DNA of 64,000 nt from DAOUAM01 sp034433305 (GTDB lineage: Bacteria; Chloroflexota; Dehalococcoidia; Lucifugimonadales; DAOUAM01), in NCBI GenBank assembly GCA_034433305.1, contig DAOUAM010000089.1, positions 50,673-114,672 of the forward strand, read 5' to 3'. The stretch's first letter is position 1, and the number at the start of each line of letters is the position of its first letter. The notes beneath the pieces were generated by a model. It saw only the letters and a list, made by a program, of their open reading frames with translations, did not search any database and was not told where the DNA came from. The translations under genes and the position numbers were made by a program. Below, piece after piece: positions 26,472-33,814 of the stretch.

Positions 26472-26575
26472 AGGGGAGGGAGTGGAGGTGTCAGTGCAGA
26501 GGCCGCGAGACCCACCCCGTTCCCCCTCTCGGAAATGAGGACTAGCAACTTGAAAGGGTAATTCAGGGCGGCACC

Positions 26576-26712
26576 ATGTATCCTTCCCCTCGACAGGCTC
26601 GGACCTGTCCTGAGCGTGCCGAAGGGGCAGGCCCTGACCTTCCCCTACAGGAGAAGGGACTGTCCTCGCCCCCTCTGAGGGAGAGCCAGAGAGGGGGCCA
26701 CGGGGTGAGGTC
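26576..26712. repeat. Dispersed repeat A, degenerate copy 4, fused to repeat B
   Basis: It shares the 'cctcgacaggctc' core and the terminal GGGTGAGGTC with the other A copies but lacks a clear left end. The middle part is the reverse complement of the repeat B segments at 40055 and 45189 ('gggactgtcctcgcccc'). Confidence 0.55.
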
Positions 26713-26728
26713 GGCAGGCCGCAGGCGG

Positions 26729-26734
26729 TATAAT
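26729..26734 (+). promoter_or_regulatory. Possible -10 element of the HAD-crotonase genes
   Basis: TATAAT lies 67 bases before the HAD start, just outside the repeat. No convincing -35 hexamer is seen 16-18 bases upstream. Confidence 0.35.
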
Positions 26735-26800
26735 AGCTGTGTTGCGCTGGCCGGCGCGGAGGCGCGGGCGTGGTGCCATAGTCTTGTTTGCGAGTGGCGA

Positions 26801-27499
26801 ATGTCCAACTTCAAAGCTGTGCTGTTCGACTATGACGATACCCTGGTGGACACCTTCCAGGCGCGGGTGAAGGCGGCCCAGAAAGCGTCGCAGGGCATAC
26901 TGGACCCGGCGCTGGACATGGAGCGCATCATGAGGGAGTGGGCAGGTCGGCCCCAGGCTGAGATCTTCCGGGACCTGGCCGCCGGGGACAGCCAGAAGGC
27001 CGAGGCGCTGACTGCCGCCTACGTGCGCTGGTACTGGCGCGAGACCGCCAGGGAGGTGCGCGTCTTCCCTGGCGTCCTGGAGGTGCTGGCGGCGCTGAAG
27101 CGCAGGGGTCTGGCGCTGGCCCTGGTCACCTCCAAGGCGCGGCTGCTCCAGGGCGAGGACGGCCCCTACGGCGTGGTCATCGAGATGCAGCGCCTGGGTA
27201 TGGATGGCATCTTCGACGTGGTGGTGGGCTGGCCCGACGTGAAGGAGAGCAAGCCCGCGCCAGCGCCGCTGCTTTACGCTCTGGAGAAGCTGGGCATGCA
27301 GCCGCGCGACGCCGTCATGGTTGGCGACAGCCACATTGACGTGACCGCCGCCAGAAGGGCCGGCGTGGCCGCCGTCGGCGCCGCCTGGGGCACCGTGGCG
27401 CCGGACCTGCTGGCCCAGGCAGGCCCCGACTATATCATAGGCCAGCCCGCCGAGCTGGTGCCCATCGTGGAAAATCACCGAGGAGGGGGCCAGGGCTGA
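26801..27499 (+). CDS. HAD-superfamily phosphatase (phosphoglycolate phosphatase-like)
   Basis: The product is 232 residues. Motif I is 'FDYDDTLVDT' (nucleophile Asp in D-x-D, residues 9-13). Motif II is 'LVTSKA' near 104-109. Motif III Lys is in 'KESKPAP' near 145, and motif IV is 'VGDSHIDVTAARRAG' near 168. A helical cap of the Gph/PGMB type separates motifs I and II. An insertion after motif II (residues 110-125) is unusual. The start is ATG 26801, where the family alignment begins. The predicted reaction is hydrolysis of a small phosphomonoester. Substrate is not determinable. Confidence 0.88.
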   Translation: MSNFKAVLFDYDDTLVDTFQARVKAAQKASQGILDPALDMERIMREWAGRPQAEIFRDLAAGDSQKAEALTAAYVRWYWRETAREVRVFPGVLEVLAALKRRGLALALVTSKARLLQGEDGPYGVVIEMQRLGMDGIFDVVVGWPDVKESKPAPAPLLYALEKLGMQPRDAVMVGDSHIDVTAARRAGVAAVGAAWGTVAPDLLAQAGPDYIIGQPAELVPIVENHRGGGQG

Positions 27500-27523
27500 G
27501 GCCCTCGCTCCCTGCCCCTTGGG

Positions 27524-28303
27524 ATGCCCATGCACTTCCAGACCATTCAGGTGCAGGCCGAAGGCCACGTCGCTACCGTCACCCTGGCCCGCGACGCCGT
27601 GACGGAGCAGATGGCGGCCGAGCTGCGCGACGCCTGCGCCTGGCTCGACCAGGAGGACAGCGCCTGGGTGGTCATCCTGGCCGGCGGAGGCAAGTCCTTC
27701 TGCCTGGGCACCGACTACGGCACACTTCTGACAGGAGCAGCGCCACCAGAGGTCATTTCCCAGGCCCTCCGGCGGCTGCGCGTCGCCGATAGCATCGCCT
27801 CCGCCCAGAAGCCGGTTATCGCCGCCATAGGCGGGGACGCCATTGACCAGGGCCTGGAGCTGGCGCTGGCCTGCGACATCCGTGTGGCGTCGGATGGCGC
27901 CAGGCTGGGCCTCACCCAGGTCAGCGCCGGCCTGATGCCCTGGGACGGCGGCACCCAGCGGTTGCCTCGCGTCGTGGGCATCAGCCGGGCCATGGAGATG
28001 GTGCTGACCTCGCGCATCGTGACGGCCCGGGAGGCCCTGGAGATGGGCCTGGTGACCAGGCTGGCGCCCCAGGGCCAGGAGGCGCTGCAACACGCCCGCG
28101 AGGTGGCGGCGGTCATCGCCAACCACGGCCCCATCGCCGCTCGCTACCTCAAGGAGGCGGTCCTCAAAGGCATGGACATGGCCCTGGAGCAGGGCCTGCG
28201 GCTGGAGGCCGACTTGAACTTCCTGCTCCAGAGCACGTCCGACCGCGCCGAGGGCATCCGCTCCTTCCTAGAGCGCCGCAAGCCCACCTACAGGGGCCAG
28301 TGA
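27524..28303 (+). CDS. Crotonase-fold protein (enoyl-CoA hydratase/isomerase family), atypical active site
   Basis: The 259-residue crotonase has the CoA/oxyanion-hole strand in 'AIGGDAIDQGLELALACDIRVAS' (residues 103-125) and 'GGTQRLPRVVG' near 145-155. The position that carries the first catalytic Glu in hydratases (P-E-V) reads T-Q-V, while the second (M-E-M-V-L) is retained. This fits an isomerase or other crotonase reaction better than water addition. The downstream crotonase shows the opposite pattern. It follows the HAD gene by 24 bases. Confidence 0.85.
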   Translation: MPMHFQTIQVQAEGHVATVTLARDAVTEQMAAELRDACAWLDQEDSAWVVILAGGGKSFCLGTDYGTLLTGAAPPEVISQALRRLRVADSIASAQKPVIAAIGGDAIDQGLELALACDIRVASDGARLGLTQVSAGLMPWDGGTQRLPRVVGISRAMEMVLTSRIVTAREALEMGLVTRLAPQGQEALQHAREVAAVIANHGPIAARYLKEAVLKGMDMALEQGLRLEADLNFLLQSTSDRAEGIRSFLERRKPTYRGQ

Positions 28304-28315
28304 GGCGGCGTGCCC

Positions 28316-29056
28316 ATGGCTGAGCCGACGGTCCTGTACCTCAAAGATGGCCCCGTGGCCCACGTGGTGCTGAACAGGCCCCGCGTCATCAACGCCTACA
28401 ACATCCAGATGCGCGACGAGCTTTACCAGGCGCTGGAGGCTGTGCGGGACGATACGGAGGTGCGGGCGGCCGTGCTGCGGGGTGCCGGAGAGCGAGGCTT
28501 CTGCGCCGGCGCAGACCTGACCGAGTTCGGCACCGCGCCGTCCCTGGACATCGCCCGGCGCGTGCGCTGGGAGCGCGACGTGTGGAGCCTGTTCCTGGGC
28601 ATTGGCAAGCCGCTGGTGGCCGCGCTGCATGGCTATGTCATCGGCTCAGGGGTGGAGATGGCCTGCCTGTGCGACCTCCGCATCGCCGCCGGGGACGCCG
28701 TCTTCCGCATGCCCGAGGTGGCGCTGGGCATGGTGCCCGCCGCCGGTGGCACCCAGACCCTCCCCCGCGCCATCGGCCGGGCACGGGTGCTGGACATGGT
28801 GCTGACCAACCGCCAGGTGGACGCCCACGAGGCCCTTTCCATGGGCCTGGTACACCGCGTGGTGCCCAGGGAGAGGCTGCTGGAGGCGGCGCGGGAAGTG
28901 GCCTCGGCCCTGGCGTCCCTCAGCCCGGCGGCGCTGGCAGCGGCCAGGACGGCGGTGCTGGAGGGCATGGACCTGCCCCTGGCCCAGGCCCTGGAGCTGG
29001 AGTGGCGGCTGGCCCTCCAGGTGCTCGCCCGAGAGATGCCGTCAAGACCGGCCTGA
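28316..29056 (+). CDS. Enoyl-CoA hydratase/isomerase family protein
   Basis: The 246-residue crotonase has 'LNRPRVINAYNIQM' at the N-terminus, 'RGFCAGADL' (oxyanion hole, about 58-66), 'GYVIGSGVEMACLCDLRIAA', and 'RMPEVALGMVPAAGGTQ' with the first catalytic Glu. The second catalytic position is Asp ('VLDMVL'). ATG 28316 is chosen over GTG 28310 because GAGG at 28302-28305 is better spaced. It begins 12 bases after the preceding crotonase and is probably cotranscribed and functionally paired with it in beta-oxidation-like metabolism. Confidence 0.9.
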   Translation: MAEPTVLYLKDGPVAHVVLNRPRVINAYNIQMRDELYQALEAVRDDTEVRAAVLRGAGERGFCAGADLTEFGTAPSLDIARRVRWERDVWSLFLGIGKPLVAALHGYVIGSGVEMACLCDLRIAAGDAVFRMPEVALGMVPAAGGTQTLPRAIGRARVLDMVLTNRQVDAHEALSMGLVHRVVPRERLLEAAREVASALASLSPAALAAARTAVLEGMDLPLAQALELEWRLALQVLAREMPSRPA

Positions 29057-29165
29057 GACGCCCGCCCTGACGCCGGTATGCTACAGGTAAGTGACGGCAC
29101 TTCCGCAGATGGCCGCGCCCCAGGGCACGGCCCACCGCGCGGCCTTGATTCCTTGAGGCAAGAGC

Positions 29166-30386
29166 TTGCCAGAGCCACAGTCCCACGAGACCGGAAAGGC
29201 GAAGGCCCGCCAGCCTCGCCAGCCCGCCCCCCAGGCCACCAGGGCAGCCCCCGGCCTCTCGCCGGAGATGGCGGGCCCTGTCGAGCCCCTGGAGCTGGTG
29301 TTGGGGAACGACACGGGACAGAGCGCCTTCCAGCGCCATGCGGCCCTGTTGGGGGACAGCCGCCTGTCCCAGCCCGCCTATGCCCGCCAGCGCGCGGCCC
29401 TCGTCCAGCGCCTCCAGCACCAGTATGGCAACCGGTACGTCCAGCGGCTGGCCCAATACATAGCCCGGCAGGCGGCGCAGCGCCAGGGCGGCGGTGGCTC
29501 CACAGGCCTGGGCGACCTGCCCTTCGCCGAACTCAAGAAGAAGCTGGCCGCCATGTCCTCGGCGGAGCTAGGCAAGCTGCGCCAGGACAAGGGCTTCCTG
29601 GACAAGGCCCAGGCCAAGCTGAGCAACGCCGAGTTTGGCGAAGTGGCCGCTATGCTCATGCTCTACGCGCCCGACACGGTGGTGCAGAAGAAGGAGTCCA
29701 TTACTGAGGCGCTGCGCCTCCTGTCGGCCCAGTTGCGGGACAAGGCCGTTGCCAGGACGCTGGTGGACAAGAAGGTGGAGGTCATCATCGTGCCGCGCAA
29801 CGTGCCCATGACCGACCTGCCCCAGTTCAAGTCCCTCAAGGGCGCCAAGACCTTCGACGGGCGCGACTGGACGCCTGTGCGCGGCTCCGGCGGTATGAAG
29901 GTCGGCGACAAGATTTACGTCGCCATCGCCGAGGAGAACCTCATGGGCACCGATGTGGACACGGCCAAGGTGCCTGGTGCGGGCAACTACTGCAAGGGCT
30001 ACTCCACCACTACCCACGAGTTCGCCCACACTATCTTCCTGTACGGCCTGTCGGACGCCGACAGGAAGAAGATCACCGACGCCTACAAGAAAAAGAAGGC
30101 CACGGAGGACAGCGGCAAGGCGGTGGAGTGGGTGGACGGCCCCAGCAAGCACGCTACCACCGGCAAGAAGACCGCCTGCTACGCCTCCATGAATGAGCAC
30201 GAGTACTTTGCCCAGGTCTCCAACGCCTGGCTGGGCACCAACGCCGGCACCGACCCATTCACCGGCCAGAAGCGGCACAACGGCAAGTCCTGGGTGGAGT
30301 CCAACGAACCCAAGGAGGTCGTGGACATCCTGAAGCGCGTATACACCTCCGAAGGCATCAAGAATGCCAACCCCAGGAAAAAGTGA
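29166..30386 (+). CDS. Effector-like zincin metallopeptidase with shared eCIS/polymorphic-toxin leader
   Basis: The 406-residue protein has a disordered basic N-terminus (1-50), then the leader 'LGDSRLSQPAYARQRAALV' and 'YGNRYVQRL' (about 60-100), which is also in the DUF4157 protein at 31045. A helical linker (115-205) follows. The C-terminal zincin domain has 'HEFAH' at 284-288 and 'NEHEYFAQ', with Glu346 as the likely third ligand, a layout like anthrax-lethal-factor-type zincins. There is no signal peptide, so export through a contractile injection system or similar device is plausible. TTG 29166 is the best start, with GAGG about 8 bases upstream. The toxin role is inferred. Confidence 0.72.
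   Translation: MPEPQSHETGKAKARQPRQPAPQATRAAPGLSPEMAGPVEPLELVLGNDTGQSAFQRHAALLGDSRLSQPAYARQRAALVQRLQHQYGNRYVQRLAQYIARQAAQRQGGGGSTGLGDLPFAELKKKLAAMSSAELGKLRQDKGFLDKAQAKLSNAEFGEVAAMLMLYAPDTVVQKKESITEALRLLSAQLRDKAVARTLVDKKVEVIIVPRNVPMTDLPQFKSLKGAKTFDGRDWTPVRGSGGMKVGDKIYVAIAEENLMGTDVDTAKVPGAGNYCKGYSTTTHEFAHTIFLYGLSDADRKKITDAYKKKKATEDSGKAVEWVDGPSKHATTGKKTACYASMNEHEYFAQVSNAWLGTNAGTDPFTGQKRHNGKSWVESNEPKEVVDILKRVYTSEGIKNANPRKK
29317..29458 (+). repeat. Leader-coding direct repeat, copy 1
   Basis: This segment encodes the shared leader and is about 80% identical by eye in DNA to 31199-31340. It contains 'ggggacagccgc', 'cgccagcgcgcggccct' and 'tacgtccagcggct' in the same order. It reflects duplication or module exchange between the two effector genes. 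Confidence 0.7.
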
Positions 30387-30387
30387 T

Positions 30388-30927
30388 ATGCTGACGCGTG
30401 TGGCCCGTCGGCGGGTGCGCTGCTTCTGCATTTACCGGCGTGGCCGCCTGGCGCTGCGGGTGGAGGACCGGCCCGGCACGCTGCACTCCACGGCGGCGCC
30501 CGGCCCCGAGGGGCCGCCGGCGCACCCTTTCGTCCATGCCCAGGCCTGCGATGCCCTGAGCGAGGACGAGCTGGGCAGGCTGCTGCGCCAGTCGTCCAGC
30601 TTCGACGAGTACGTGCGGGCGCTGGTGGCCGCCGGGTACGATGTGCTGTCCTGCGACGGCCCCCCGGCCCTGGAAGTGGGCGACGGCTTCCGCGTGTCGG
30701 ACGGCAGGGGCCTCCTGGGCGCCGTATGGCCCCGCCCGGGACAGTCCACGTGCCTCGATTGGCAGCCGGCGGAGGGTGAGCTTACATACGCCCACGCCAC
30801 GGTCACGGTGTACCGCCAGGACGCGGCGGAGATGCTGCTGGAGCCGCTGGCGCGCACCACGACCTTCGAGCAACTGGCCCGCAGCCTCGCGTCCCTGGGC
30901 ATGCGGCTGACTCCACGGGAGGGCTGA
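30388..30927 (+). CDS. Small unknown protein, candidate immunity or partner of the zincin
   Basis: The 179-residue protein has no family I recognise, no signal peptide and no membrane segment. It is acidic to neutral, with a helical middle ('SEDELGRLLRQSSSFDEYV') and beta-like C-terminal half. ATG 30388 lies 1 base after the zincin stop, with AGGA about 10 bases upstream; the longer frame from 30364 would overlap the zincin. Tight coupling to a predicted toxin and the lack of homologues are typical of immunity proteins, but that role is inference only. Confidence 0.55.
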   Translation: MLTRVARRRVRCFCIYRRGRLALRVEDRPGTLHSTAAPGPEGPPAHPFVHAQACDALSEDELGRLLRQSSSFDEYVRALVAAGYDVLSCDGPPALEVGDGFRVSDGRGLLGAVWPRPGQSTCLDWQPAEGELTYAHATVTVYRQDAAEMLLEPLARTTTFEQLARSLASLGMRLTPREG

Positions 30928-31044
30928 GGGCGAGCGGCGCGCCACTCCAGCGCCCAAGACAAAAGCAAGACTCGTAGCAGACGCCAGGCCATATGCAAAT
31001 GTATTACAGCTTAGTCAATGGAGCCATGGAGGGATACCGTCAAG

Positions 31045-32301
31045 ATGCCACGCTCAGACGGCCGCAGACCCGGTAAGGCCAGGCCCGACCCCCTGCGCGA
31101 GCCGCGCCAGCAGCCGCGCTCCAGGAAGCGAGGCAAGCCTGCCGAAGCCCTTGACGACAGGCGAGACACTCATATCCAGGCAGACCTGGGCGGCGACGTG
31201 GGCCAGGGTGCCTTCGAGCGCCATGCCGCCATGCTGGGGGACAGCCGCATGTCCCAGCCAGCTTACGCCCGCCAGCGCGCGGCCCTGGTCGAAAGGCTCC
31301 AGCGAGAGTACGGCAACCAGTACGTCCAGCGGCTTATTGACCACGTCAGCCGGCTGGGCGCCCAGGCCATCCAGACCAAGCTGGCCGTCGGCCCGGCAGG
31401 CGACCAGTACGAGCAGGAAGCCGACATGGTGGCCGAGCAGGTGGTCAGGACGCTCAGGAGCGGCCCGGCGGAGGCCCGACGCCAGACGCCCCCGGAGGAA
31501 GAGGAGCTGGCCAGGGCAATGCCGCTGGCGCAGCGCCAGGTGGGCGAGGAGGGCGGCGAGCTTGACTCCGAGACGGAGCAGGCTGTCCAGACGGCGCGAG
31601 GCCAGGGCAGGGCGCTGCCGGAGCAGGTGCGCGCGCCCATGGAGTCGGCTTTTGGCGCCGACTTCAGCGGCGTGAGAGTCCACACCGGCCCCGAGGCCGA
31701 CACGCTGAACCGCGACCTCAGCGCCCGCGCCTTCACCATCGGCCGGGACATTTTCTTCCGCGAAGGCGAGTACAGGCCCCAGAGCGGCGAGGGCCAGAAG
31801 GTGCTGGCCCACGAGCTTACCCACGTGGTCCAGCAGGGTGGCGCGACGGTCCGGCAGAAGCCCCTGGATGAGAACACCGCCACGGGCGCCCTCCAGCGCA
31901 TGTTCAGCGAGGACGACCCGATACTTGAAGGGGTCAGCGGCAAGCAGAAGCAAGCCCTGGTCGCCTACAAGAACGACGCTCTGGAAGCCGCGCTTCTCAA
32001 GCTGTATGGACAGGGCTTCGAGAAGCGGCCCAGCGGCGGCAGGCTGGTCTATCTCAAGAAAGGCAAGTGGGCCGACGCGCAGAACGACGCCAAGAGCATC
32101 CTGGGCATGTCCCTGAGCACCAACAAGGTCCCTTCCGGCGGCGCTCAGAAGTCGCTGGAGGGAGCAGACCGGGAGCTATACAGCGAGAACGTCCTTGGCC
32201 TCACCGGCGTAATCGCCAGGAACTTCAGCAAGTCGCCGGCCAATGCGACCATTGAGTTGCACGTCGCCGATGTTATCATTGAGTTCAAGTACACTCCATA
32301 G
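31045..32301 (+). CDS. DUF4157 (eCIS core) protein with unknown C-terminal domain
   Basis: The product is 418 residues. A basic, Arg/Pro-rich start (1-45) precedes the leader 'LGDSRMSQPAYARQRAALV' and 'YGNQYVQRL' (60-95). The eCIS-type segment 'IQTKLAVGPAGDQYEQEAD' lies near 108-126. A charged linker leads to the DUF4157 core: 'MESAFGADFSGVRVHTGPEA', 'ARAFTIGRDIFFREGEY' and 'HELTHVVQQGG' with HELTH at 256-260. DUF4157 proteins are associated with extracellular contractile injection systems and carry variable effector tails. Here the tail (about 290-418) is unrecognised. ATG 31045 has GGAGGG 11 bases upstream; ATG 31018 is an alternative. Confidence 0.85.
   Translation: MPRSDGRRPGKARPDPLREPRQQPRSRKRGKPAEALDDRRDTHIQADLGGDVGQGAFERHAAMLGDSRMSQPAYARQRAALVERLQREYGNQYVQRLIDHVSRLGAQAIQTKLAVGPAGDQYEQEADMVAEQVVRTLRSGPAEARRQTPPEEEELARAMPLAQRQVGEEGGELDSETEQAVQTARGQGRALPEQVRAPMESAFGADFSGVRVHTGPEADTLNRDLSARAFTIGRDIFFREGEYRPQSGEGQKVLAHELTHVVQQGGATVRQKPLDENTATGALQRMFSEDDPILEGVSGKQKQALVAYKNDALEAALLKLYGQGFEKRPSGGRLVYLKKGKWADAQNDAKSILGMSLSTNKVPSGGAQKSLEGADRELYSENVLGLTGVIARNFSKSPANATIELHVADVIIEFKYTP
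31199..31340 (+). repeat. Leader-coding direct repeat, copy 2
   Basis: This is the counterpart of 29317-29458 inside the DUF4157 gene. Differences are mostly at third codon positions, indicating selection on the protein leader rather than a recent DNA copy. Confidence 0.7.
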
Positions 32302-32319
32302 CAGCGGAGGTAGCAGCCT

Positions 32320-32901
32320 ATGGTGGCCAGCGTGCGCGAGCTGGGGCAGTCCGAGCTGGATGGCATAGTCGCCCGTGCCAGTAGAAGGCTGATCACCTCT
32401 GCCTACGTCCAGGCCAGCAACCCCTTCCGCGCAGACAACAGAGAGACCATATTCGAGGAGTTCGCCGTCTGGCGGCAGAGCTTCTACACCAGGCTCCAGG
32501 CCGTGCTCAGGGCCAAGGGACAGGACCACTTCCTGGCCTTGCAGTACATCAGCCCCGACTCCCGGACTATAAAGTTCATCAAGGGCTTCAGCGTGCCAGC
32601 GTCGCTGAGCTTCGACGAGTACACCCAGGCAGGCCAGGACATCGGCTTCGCCGTCAACGGCCTGGAGTTCTACATCCTGGACGAGACGGTGACCTGGTGC
32701 ATTGGCACCGTGGTGGACGTGCAGTTCCTGACCGGCGACGATGCCTTCTTCAGCGCCTACTACACCTCCGAGGCCGAAAAGCAGGAGGCCATCTCCCATT
32801 TCCTGGAGTTCATCTCCACGGATGACACGCTGGACCAGTTCAAGCAAATGAAGAGCTACATCCGGTACAGGCTGGGTGGCCACTGGACCCAGCCGACGTA
32901 G
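32320..32901 (+). CDS. Small unknown protein, candidate immunity or partner of the DUF4157 protein
   Basis: The 193-residue protein is not recognised. It is soluble and mixed alpha/beta, with aromatic-rich strands ('FLALQYISPDSRTIKFI', 'GLEFYILDETVTWCIG') and an acidic helical C-terminus. GGAGG at 32305-32309 lies 10 bases before ATG 32320. It starts 18 bases after the DUF4157 stop and ends the island. Position and size match an immunity protein for the variable tail, but no homology supports this. Confidence 0.6.
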   Translation: MVASVRELGQSELDGIVARASRRLITSAYVQASNPFRADNRETIFEEFAVWRQSFYTRLQAVLRAKGQDHFLALQYISPDSRTIKFIKGFSVPASLSFDEYTQAGQDIGFAVNGLEFYILDETVTWCIGTVVDVQFLTGDDAFFSAYYTSEAEKQEAISHFLEFISTDDTLDQFKQMKSYIRYRLGGHWTQPT

Positions 32902-33046
32902 CCCGCCCCCCAGAATGCTTTCAGGTCGAGTGGCCGTCCTGAATGGCTGGACCACATGCCCAGGGCAATGTATGGGCGGGTTTGAAACTCGCCCCCACAA
33001 CTCAGGAATGCCATGTAGGGCGGCCAGTGGCCCCAGGAGCCAGCAG

Positions 33047-33814
33047 ATGCGCCAGTGGAAGATGGACCGCTGGAAGTTCTTCGACATCACCCATCGCTAT
33101 CACGTAGTCTGCAACCCCATGAGCATAGAGAAACTGGATGAGCTTGCCGGCCTGCTGGGGTTGGGGCCAGGCTCCAGGGTGCTGGACATCGCCTGCGGCA
33201 AGGCGGAGGTCCTGGTCAGGCTGGCCGAGGACTTCGGCATCAGCGGCGTGGGCGTGGACCTGTCGCCCTACTGCATCGCCGATGCCCGGAGAAAGCACCA
33301 GCAGCGTGTGCCGGGTGCCCGGCTCCAGTTCATCGAGCTGGACGGCGCCCTTTATCGGCCAGATGCTCCCGAGTCCTTCGACCTGGCCATGTGTCTGGGC
33401 GCGTCGTGGGTGTACAGGGGCCACCGGGGCACCCTCCGGGCGCTCAAGGGCATGGCCCGGCCAGGCGGCCTGGTCATGGTGGGTGAGCCTTTCTGGGTGA
33501 GCAGGCCCCCGGCGGAGTACCTGAGCGCCACAGGCATGGCCGAGGAGGCCTTCAGCACCCATCGCGGGAACGTGGCTATCGGCGAGGAAGAAGGGCTGAC
33601 GCCTCTCTACTCGGTGGTCAGCAGCCACGACGACTGGGACAGATATATAGGCCTCCAGTGGTACGCCGTGGCGCAGTACGCCCATGCCAGTCCGGGCGAC
33701 CCCGACCTGCCGGAGCTACTGGAGAGGGTCGCCACGGAGCGGGAGCACTACCTTCTCTGGGAGCGGGACATACTGGGCTGGGCCATTTATCTCTTTCGCA
33801 AGCCGGGCGGTTAG
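33047..33814 (+). CDS. SAM-dependent class I methyltransferase
   Basis: The 255-residue protein has SAM-binding motif I 'VLDIACGKAEVLVRLAE' (residues 47-63), the acidic end of strand 2 in 'GVGVDLSP', and motif IV 'FDLAMCLGASWVYRG'. The C-terminal part ('DDWDRYIGLQWYAVAQYA') resembles a common group of uncharacterised small-molecule methyltransferases. ATG 33047 is preferred since AGGAG at 33034-33038 is 8 bases upstream and no domain lies in the longer frame. The substrate is unknown. Its last 4 bases overlap the end of the opposing RidA gene. Confidence 0.87.
   Translation: MRQWKMDRWKFFDITHRYHVVCNPMSIEKLDELAGLLGLGPGSRVLDIACGKAEVLVRLAEDFGISGVGVDLSPYCIADARRKHQQRVPGARLQFIELDGALYRPDAPESFDLAMCLGASWVYRGHRGTLRALKGMARPGGLVMVGEPFWVSRPPAEYLSATGMAEEAFSTHRGNVAIGEEEGLTPLYSVVSSHDDWDRYIGLQWYAVAQYAHASPGDPDLPELLERVATEREHYLLWERDILGWAIYLFRKPGG

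Larger units (their letters stand above)
26472..26800. other. Intergenic region before the HAD gene
   Basis: There is no coding support here. It holds a degenerate repeat A copy (26576-26712), an inverted repeat B segment (about 26646-26703) and a possible -10 element at 26729. A long in-frame extension of the downstream gene through these repeats is not protein-like. Confidence 0.5.

Noticed and set aside
26576..26800. 75-residue extension of the HAD protein
   Set aside because: The sequence is repeat A/B plus a -10-like element, and its translation is Arg/Pro-rich repeat peptide.
26645..28126. 493-codon minus-strand open frame
   Set aside because: It is antisense to the HAD and crotonase genes, whose motifs are clear.
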